From: Bathymodiolus brooksi
Lineage: Eukaryota > Mollusca > Bivalvia > Mytilida > Modiolidae
NCBI GenBank assembly: GCA_963680875.1
Contig: OY804580.1
Coordinates: 93,711,353-93,775,352, forward strand
Reading direction: 5' to 3'
DNA: 64,000 nt
A model generated the notes under the pieces. The model was not told the origin of the DNA. It worked only from the letters and a program-made list of their open reading frames with translations, and did no database searches. Position numbers and translations under genes: made by a program. Below, piece after piece: positions 56,491-64,000 of the stretch; the stretch's first letter is position 1, and each line of letters opens with the position of its first letter.

Positions 56491-57522
56491 TTTAAATATT
56501 GATATCTGTATTCAAAATGCAGTTATCTCTATGAATTGAATTACAGATGAATATGCCTCTATAAACCCCTCAGCCAAATGAACTGAAACTTGGTAGGAAC
56601 CATCTATGGAAGGTCCTCTATAAAGATTGCTCATTTTGTCCCGATCCCTTAACAAACATGGCCACTACAGTCAACTCTTGCTTCTGATTGGCTGATTTTA
56701 AAAATTCTTCTCTTCTGAAACCGCTTGGCTAAATGAACCGAAGCTTGGTAGGAAGCATCTATGGGCAGTCCTCTATAAAGAGTGCTCATTTTGCTGCAAT
56801 CCATTTACAAAAATGGCCGTCACAGGCAATTGTTATTTCTGATTGGTAGATTTCTAAAAATCTTCTCCTCTGAAACCGCTTAGCCTAATGATCCGAAACT
56901 TAGTAGGAAGCATCTATGGAAGGTCCTCTATAAAGATTGCTTATTTCGACCCGTTCCATTAACAAATATGACTACCACAGGCAAGTCTTGTTTCTGATTG
57001 GCTGATTTAATTTTTAATTCTTCTTCTCTGAAACCGCTTGGCCAAATGATCTGAAAATTGGTAGGAAGTATCTATGGGCTGTCCTCTATAAAGAGTACTC
57101 ATTTCGTTCCGATTCCATTAACAAACATGGCCGCCACAGGCGATTTTTGTTTCTGAATGGTCTATTTCTAAGAATCTTCTCCTCTGAAACCACATTGCCA
57201 AATGATCCGAAACTTAGTAGGAAGCATCTATGGAAGGTCCTCTATAAAGATTGCTCATTCCGTCCCGATCCATTAACAAACATGGCCACCACAGGCAATT
57301 CTTTTTTCTGATTAGTCTATTTCTAAAAATCTTCTCCTCTGAAACCACATTGCCAAATGATCCGAAACTTGGTAGGAAGCATCTATGGAAGGTCCTCTAT
57401 AAACATTGCTCATTCCGTCCCGATCCATTAACAAACATGGCCACCACAGGCGATTCTTGTTTTTGATTGATAGATTTAAAAAAAAAAAAATCATCTTTCT
57501 GTTAAAAGGGAGACAACTGTAG

Positions 57523-57946
57523 TTATACCCCCCACAACAAAGTTGTAGGGGGGTATACTGGTTTCACCATGTCCGTCTGTCCGTCTATCCTATGTCGTAC
57601 GATAACTTGAGTTGTGTTTCTTAGAATCTTTTAAAATTTTATCAGCAGCTTCCCGGTGAAGAGAGGAGGTCCCTTTCATTTTTGACGATTTTCACTTTTG
57701 CCGTTCCAGAGTTATTGGACTTGATATGACGGAAAATAGGATTTTTACCCTATGTCGTATGATAACTTGAGTAGTGTTTCTCAGAAAAATGTTTTAAAAT
57801 TTTATCAGCAGCTTACCGGTGAAGAGAGGAGGATCCCTTTCATTTTTGGTCGGAACAATTGGTAATGTTTTGGTTATGGAAATAGGTTGGACAGATGTGA
57901 GGAGTGGGGGGTATATCTTAGTGAGCCGTGCTCACAGTAATACTAG
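57523..57946 (+). mobile_element. TATACCCCC element copy 9
   Basis: Both hairpins intact. Followed by a long unit rather than the expected short one, so the alternation breaks here. Confidence 0.85.
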
Positions 57947-58976
57947 TTTAAATATTGATATCTGTATTCAAAATGCAGTTATCTCTATGAATTGAATTAC
58001 AGATGAATATGCCTCTATAAACCCCTCAGCCAAATGAACTGAAACTTGGTAGGAACCATCTATGGAAGGTCCTCTATAAAGATTGCTCATTTTGTCCCGA
58101 TCCCTTAACAAACATGGCCACTACAGTCAACTCTTGTTTCTGATTGGCTGATTTTAAAAATTCTTCTCTTCTGAAACCGCTTGGCTAAATGAACCGAAGC
58201 TTGGTAGGAAGCATCTATGGGCAGTCCTCTATAAAGAGTGCTCATTTTGCTACAATCCATTTACAAAAATGGCCGTCACAGGCAATTGTTATTTCTGATT
58301 AGTAGATTTCTAAAAATCTTCTCCTCTGAAACCGCTTAGCCTAATGATCCGAAACTTAGTAGGAAGCATCTATGGAAGGTCCTCTATAAAGATTGCTTAT
58401 TTCGACCCGATCCATTAACAAATATGACCACCACAGGCGATTCTTGTTTCTGATTGGCTGATATTTTTTAATTCTTCTTCTCTGAAACCGCTTGGCCAAA
58501 TGATCCGAAAATTGGTAGGAAGTATCTATGGGCTGTCCTCTATAAAGAGTACTCATTTCGTTCCGATTCCATTAACAAACATGGCCGCCACAGGCGATTT
58601 TTGTTTCTGATTGGTCTATTTCTAAGAATCTTCTCCTCTGAAACCACATTGCCAAATGAACTGAAACTTGGTAGGAACCATCTATGGAAGGTCCTCTATA
58701 AAGATTGCTCATTCCGTCCCGATCCATTAACAAACATGGCCACCACAGGCAATTCTTTTTTCTGATTAGTCTATTTCGAAAAATCTTCTCCTCTGAAACC
58801 ACATTGCCAAATGATCCGAAACTTGGTAGGAAGCATCTATGGAAGGTCCTCTATAAACATTGCTCATTCCGTCCCGATCCATTAACAAACATGGCCACCA
58901 CAGGCGATTCTTGTTTTTGATTGATAGATTTAAAAAAAAAAAAATCATCTTTCTGTTAAAAGGGAGACAACTGTAG

Positions 58977-59400
58977 TTATACCCCCCACAACAAAGTTGT
59001 AGGGGGGTATACTGGTTTCACCATGTCCTTCTGTCCGTCTATCCTATGTCGTACGATAACTTGAGTTGTGTTTCTTAGAATCTTTTAAAATTTTATCAGC
59101 AGCTTCCCGGTGAAGAGAGGAGGTCCCTTTCATTTTTGACGATTTTCACTTTTGCCGTTCCAGAGTTATTGGACTTGATATGACGGAAAATAGGATTTTT
59201 ACCCTATGTCGTATGATAACTTGAGTAGTGTTTCTCAGAAAAATGTTTTAAAATTTTATCAGCAGCTTACCGGTGAAGAGAGGAGGATCCCTTTCATTTT
59301 TGGTCGGAACAATTGGTAATGTTTTGGTTATGGAAATAGGTTGGACAGATGTGAGGAGTGGGGGGTATATCTTAGTGAGCCGTGCTCACAGTAATACTAG
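58977..59400 (+). mobile_element. TATACCCCC element copy 10
   Basis: Both hairpins intact. Has 'atgtccttctgtccg' where others have 'atgtccgtctgtccg'. Confidence 0.85.
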
Positions 59401-59808
59401 TTTAAATATTGATATCTGTATTCAAAATGCAGTTATCTCTATGAATTGAATTACAGATGAATATGCCTCTATAAACCCCTCAGCCAAATGATCCGAAACT
59501 TGGTAGGAAGCATCTATGGAAGGTCCTCTATAAAGATTGCTCATTCCGTCCCGATCCATTAACAAACATGGCCACCACAGGCAATTCTTTTTTCTGATTA
59601 GTCTATTTCGAAAAATCTTCTCCTCTGAAACCACATTGCCAAATGATCCGAAACTTGGTAGGAAGCATCTATGGAAGGTCCTCTATAAACATTGCTCATT
59701 CCGTCCCGATCCATTAACAAACATGGCCACCACAGGCGATTCTTGTTTTTGATTGATAGATTTAAAAAAAAAAAAATCATCTTTCTGTTAAAAGGGAGAC
59801 AACTGTAG

Positions 59809-60232
59809 TTATACCCCCCACAACAAAGTTGTAGGGGGGTATACTGGTTTCACCATGTCCGTCTGTCCGTCTATCCTATGTCGTACGATAACTTGAGTTG
59901 TGTTTCTTAGAATCTTTTAAAATTTTATCAGCAGCTTCCCGGTGAAGAGAGGAGGTCCCTTTCATTTTTGACGATTTTCACTTTTGCCATTCCAGAGTTA
60001 TTGGACTTGATATGACGGAAAATAGGATTTTTACCCTATGTCGTATGATAACTTGAGTAGTGTTTCTCAGAAAAATGTTTTAAAATTTTATCAGCAGCTT
60101 ACCGGTGAAGAGAGGAGGATCCCTTTCATTTTTGGTCGGAACAATTGGTAATGTTTTGGTTATGGAAATAGGTTGGACAGATGTGAGGAGTGGGGGGTAT
60201 ATCTTAGTGAGCCGTGCTCACAGTAATACTAG
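59809..60232 (+). mobile_element. TATACCCCC element copy 11
   Basis: Both hairpins intact. Last of the near-identical set. Confidence 0.85.
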
Positions 60233-61653
60233 TTTAAATATTGATATCTGTATTCAAAATGCAGTTATCTCTATGAATTGAATTACAGATGAATATGCCT
60301 CTATAAACCCCTCAGCCAAATGAACTGAAACTTGGTAGGAACCATCTATGGAAGGTCCTCTATAAAGATTGCTCATTTTGTCCCGATTCGTTAACAAAAA
60401 TGGCCACTACAGGCGACTCTTGTTTCTGATTGGCTGATATTAAAAATTCTTTTCTTCTGAAACCGCTTGGCTAAATGAACCGAAACTTGGTAGGAAGCAT
60501 CTATGGGCAGTCCTCTATAAAGAGTGCTCATTTTGCTCCGATCCATTTACAAAAATGGCCGTCACAGGCAATTGTTATTTCTGATTGGTAGATTTCTAAA
60601 AATCTTCTCCTCTGAAACCGCTTAGCCTAATGATCCGAAACTTAGTAGGAAGCATCTATGGAAGGTCCTCTATAAAGATGACTTATTCCGTCCCGATCCA
60701 TTAACAAATATGACCACCACAGGCGATTCTTGTTTCTGATTGGCTGATTTTTTTTAATTCTTCTTCTCTGAAACCGCTTGGCCAAATGATCCGAAAATTG
60801 GTAGGAAGTATCTATGGGCTGTCCTCTATAAAGAGTACTCATTTCGTTCCGATTCCATTAACAAACATGGCCGCCACAGGCGATTTTTGTTTCTGATTGG
60901 TCTATTTCTAAGAATCTTCTCCTCTGAAACCACATTGCCAAATGATCCGAAACTTGGTAGGAAGCATCTATGGAAGGTCCTCTATAAAGATTGCTCATTC
61001 TGTCCCGATCCATTAACAAACATGGCCACCACAGGCAATTCTTTTTTCTGATTGGTGTATTTCTAAAAATCTTCTCCTCTGAAACCGCATTGCCAAATGA
61101 TCCGAAACTTGGTAGGAAGCATCTATGGAAGGTCCTCTATAAAGATTGCTCATTCCGTCCCGATCCATTAACAAACATGGCCACCACAGGAGATTCTTGT
61201 TTCTGATTGGTCTATTTCTAAAAATCTTCTCCTCTGAAACCGCATGACTAAATGATTCGAAACTTGGTAGTAAGCATCTATGGAAAGTCTTCTTATAAAG
61301 ATTGCTCATTTTGTCCCCATCTGTTAACAAACATGGCCGCCACAGACAGTTCTTGTTTCTGATTGGTTGATTTCTAAAAAATCTTCTCCTCTGAAACCGC
61401 TTTGCCAAATGAACTGTAACTTAGTAGGAAGCATCTATGGAAGGTTCTCTATAAAGATTGCAAATTTTGTCCCGATCCATTAACTATCATGGCCCCAGAG
61501 GCAATTCTTGTTTCTGATTGGCCGATTTCTAAAAATCTTCTACTCTGACACAGCTTGGCCAAATAGTCCGAAACTTGGTATGAAGCATCTATTGAAGGTC
61601 CTCTATTAAGATTGCTCATTCCGTTTTGATCCGTTAACAAACATGGCAGACAG

Positions 61654-62129
61654 ACAATTCTTGTTATACCCCCGCAACGAAGTTGTAGGGGAGTATACTG
61701 GTTTCACCATGTTTATCCGTAGACAAATCCTATGTCGTACAATAACTTGAGTTGTGTTTCTTAAAGTCTTAAAATTTTATCAGTTGTTTACTTGTGAAGA
61801 GAGGAGGATCCCTTTCATTTTTGACGATTTTCACTTTTGCCGTTCCAGAGTTATTGGACTTGATATGACGGAAAATAGGATTTTTACTCTATGTCGTATG
61901 ATAACTTGAGTAGTATTTCTGAGAATGTTTTGAAATTTTATCAGCAGCTTACCGGTGAAGAGAGGAGGATCCCTTTCATTTTTGACGGTTTTCACTTTTG
62001 CCATTCCAGAGTTATTACACTTGATATGACGGAAAGTAGGGTATTTTACCGTTTTGGTTATGGAAATAGGGTGGACAGATGTGGGGAGCGGGGGTATATC
62101 TTAGTGAGTTGTGCTCACAGTAATACTAG
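61654..62129 (+). mobile_element. TATACCCCC element copy 12, diverged right-edge copy
   Basis: Starts TTATACCCCCGCAACGAAGT and ends AATACTAG. It interrupts a monomer: 'gacaattcttg' on the left and 'tttcttattg' on the right, where intact monomers read 'caattcttgtttctgattg'. So it inserted at a T-rich site without duplicating target. Confidence 0.85.
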
Positions 62130-62453
62130 TTTCTTATTGTTTGATTTCTAAAACTGCTTTTTCTTTGAAACTGCTTGGCCAAATGATATGAAACTTGGTA
62201 AGCAGCATCTATGGAAGGTCCTCTATAGAGATTGCTCATTTCGTTTTGATACATTAACAAACATGGCTGCCACAGGCAATTCTTGTTTTAGATTGGTTGC
62301 TTTCTAAATATCTTCTACTCTGAAACTGCTTTGCCAAAACGAACCAAAATTTGGTGAGAAGTACCTATAGGCTATGGAAGGTTCTGTATTAAGTTTCCTC
62401 AGAGCAGAATGAAATGTGAGCGACACAGGCTCAGCTCAGTGCTGAGCCTCTAG

Positions 62454-63068
62454 TTAGTTATTGTTCTTGTTATATTTAAAGGTTTTAATCGTTGGAAAGA
62501 ATAATGATGTATCTTTCTTTTGATACCAAATTTACATAGAGATACATTTTTGTTCACAATGTAGTCGCCCTCGGAATCGTTAGGTGCGCAGAGTTATAAT
62601 ACAGCTCTGTATATTTTTTAAAAATTATTATCAATGTACAATATACATGGATATAGAGAGTGTCAAGTGAACAGTATTTCTGATTTATTCCTGACAACAA
62701 CAAGCTTAGGAACAATACAATTTTGTAGGTTAAAAAGTTTTACTCGAATATAATATACGAAAGTAATAAAGTGATGTGCCGTAAGAAAAGAATGTTATAC
62801 AATATCCAGAAACGCAATATATGCCATATTAAATAAAATAATGCAAACATATTCACACTCTACAAATACAAATATATTTCTCGAACTTAACATCCAGCAA
62901 AGTTGTTCTAAAAGAGGTCGAATATTATAGCTATTGGCCACTTTTTGCAGGGATAATTCTCTTTTTTAAATTGATTTCTAAACATTTTCGTTTAACTCTG
63001 TGGGTCAATGTCAAAATGTTAATGAGGTAATAATAGTTTCCTAAATGTAAAGAGGTAAATAACAGGGA
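62454..63068. other. AT-rich unassigned sequence
   Basis: No gene, RNA or repeat recognised. Confidence 0.45.
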
Positions 63069-63395
63069 TAGCTGCGACAGGAATAACATTTATCCAAAAA
63101 TGTAGCAAAAGGAGAAATAAATTCTCCAAAAATGTAGCTAAGGGAAAAATAACCAAAAATGTAGCAAAAGAAAAAAAAATCTCCAAACTTTTATTAAAAA
63201 AATTCGGAACAAAATTCTCTAAAAAATGTAGCAAAAGGAAGAAAATTCTCCAAAAAAATGTAGGAAAAGAAAGAATTCTCTAAAAATGTAGGAAAAGGGA
63301 AAAAAATTCTCCAAAAAAAAATGTAGCAAAAGGAAGAAAATTCTCAAAAAATGCAGCAAAGAAAAAAAAACCCATAAAATGTAGTAAAAGAACAA
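63069..63395. repeat. A-rich minisatellite, ~25-30-bp units
   Basis: Units of 'aaaaatgtagcaaaaggaag' plus 'aaaattctcc', irregular. The - strand frame at 63019-63234 is the repeat read through. Confidence 0.85.
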
Positions 63396-63898
63396 AAGTC
63401 CTGGTTCTTAAGAAGACTGAAATTTCCTCCATTGTAACCTGCTAGACCACACATGCCCGAAAGCTATAGACCCGACAGGCCTAAATTTGTGCATATTTAG
63501 TAACATATTAAAATTACATACAATGTAAAGGTATGTATTTCCAGCCACAATTAAATATCCATTGTCTTTATTTAAGAATGCGATATTCTCCAACTCACGG
63601 TGTAGTAATTATGTTAGTCATTGGGGGTATCATCCGCCCAGTAGTCAGTATTTTCGCCACTGACATGGATTTTTTTAGATATATTTAATATTGAAATTTA
63701 CAATTTCTAAATAGTGTAATTATTAATAAAAACTAAGATTCTTCTCCCTCAGACATAGGTGACCATAGCCAAATTTGTCTATTTTATTTACACCTTTTGA
63801 TTTACTTACTCCAAAAGACTTATCATTTTTTACAATCTTTTGAGGACCTGATGAATGTTATTACAGAAAGGTGTCGTGTGCAATAACTTGGATATCTA
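63396..63898. other. Unassigned sequence
   Basis: No coding motif or repeat recognised. Confidence 0.4.
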
Positions 63899-63902
63899 CG
63901 TT

Positions 63903-64000
63903 TTTATTACAGTTGGCATGGATACATATTTTATTACAGTTGGCATGGATACATATTTTATTACAGTTGGCATGGATACATATTTTATTACAGTTGACAT
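63903..64000. repeat. 27-bp minisatellite, continues past the window
   Basis: Unit 'ttattacagttggcatgg' plus 'atacatatt', nearly four copies, running off the right edge. Confidence 0.95.

Larger units (their letters stand above)
47145..62453 (+). repeat. Higher-order tandem array of ~155-bp monomers with TATACCCCC elements
   Basis: The 15.3-kb array alternates runs of ~155-bp type A monomers, an A-rich tract, 'gttaaaagggagacaact' and the ~425-bp TATACCCCC element. Element starts at 49219, 50672, 51499, 52952, 53783, 55236, 56067, 57523, 58977 and 59809 are spaced 1453, 827, 1453, 831, 1453, 831, 1456, 1454 and 832 bp. So a long (~1454) and a short (~831) unit alternate as a ~2284-bp composite, with two long units in a row at 56067-58977. 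Copies at 51.5, 53.8 and 56.0 kb differ by only a few bases by eye. The right edge ends in the pearl/Helentron 3' end: hairpin, then CTAG at 62453 and T. The many ~60-76-codon frames repeating here ([32 protein letters not shown]) are translations of the monomer, not genes. Confidence 0.9.

Noticed and set aside
47145..62453. Dozens of 60-131-codon frames recurring on both strands
   Set aside because: They are translations of the ~155-bp monomer, recur with every unit, lack any start or splice context, and have no domain.
63069..63395. CRISPR-like direct repeats
   Set aside because: No spacers of constant length, irregular units, and the window is eukaryotic. The same holds for the other minisatellites.

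Overview
This is eukaryotic, repeat-dense, AT-rich DNA that looks like a mollusc genome, most likely a bivalve. The reasons are the spliced exons with GT/AG borders, the ~155-bp tandem-repeat elements of the kind described as 'pearl' in bivalves, two tRNA-related SINE families, a COR-domain (ROCO) exon and tandem immunoglobulin exons. No genus can be named. Most short open frames in the window are shadows inside repeats.

Layout. 0-26 kb: a + strand exon encoding a COR domain (1577-2791), then three exons that assemble in phase into an OTU-fold domain (16133-16175, 17244-17440, 25858-26146). Splice phases would allow all four to be one gene of about 25 kb. The introns hold an inactivated Helitron coding region (4954-10327, with a herpesvirus-tegument-like cysteine protease domain), TIR elements with 5-bp target duplications, a Mutator-like element with a 9-bp duplication that carries a helicase gene fragment, SINEs, MITEs, a 2.3-kb minisatellite and tandem-repeat elements. 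26-32 kb: a mosaic of tandem-repeat elements interrupted by a TIR element. 32-38 kb: the likely last exon of a - strand coiled-coil gene with a poly(A) signal, two foldback elements, and two weak + strand exons. 38-44 kb: an immunoglobulin-superfamily gene on the + strand, with two intact 306-bp exons and one broken copy. 44-47 kb: a dead DDE transposase fragment and a second, inverted copy of the 5-bp-TSD element. 47-62.5 kb: a higher-order tandem array built from ~155-bp monomers and a ~425-bp element, with a composite period near 2284 bp. 62.5-64 kb: AT-rich DNA with two minisatellites.

Main points. (1) Both repeat systems end in a hairpin followed by CTAG (or a variant) and a T, with no target-site duplication. 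This is a Helitron/Helentron-type end, so the big array is probably made of non-autonomous rolling-circle elements later amplified in tandem. (2) The OTU domain lacks the catalytic Cys and shows no His at the usual place, so it looks like a pseudoenzyme. (3) Four element insertions share CAGG-type termini and 5-bp target duplications. (4) A Pack-MULE-like element carries a Walker-A-bearing gene fragment.

All identities come from reading motifs by eye. No database search or alignment program was run.
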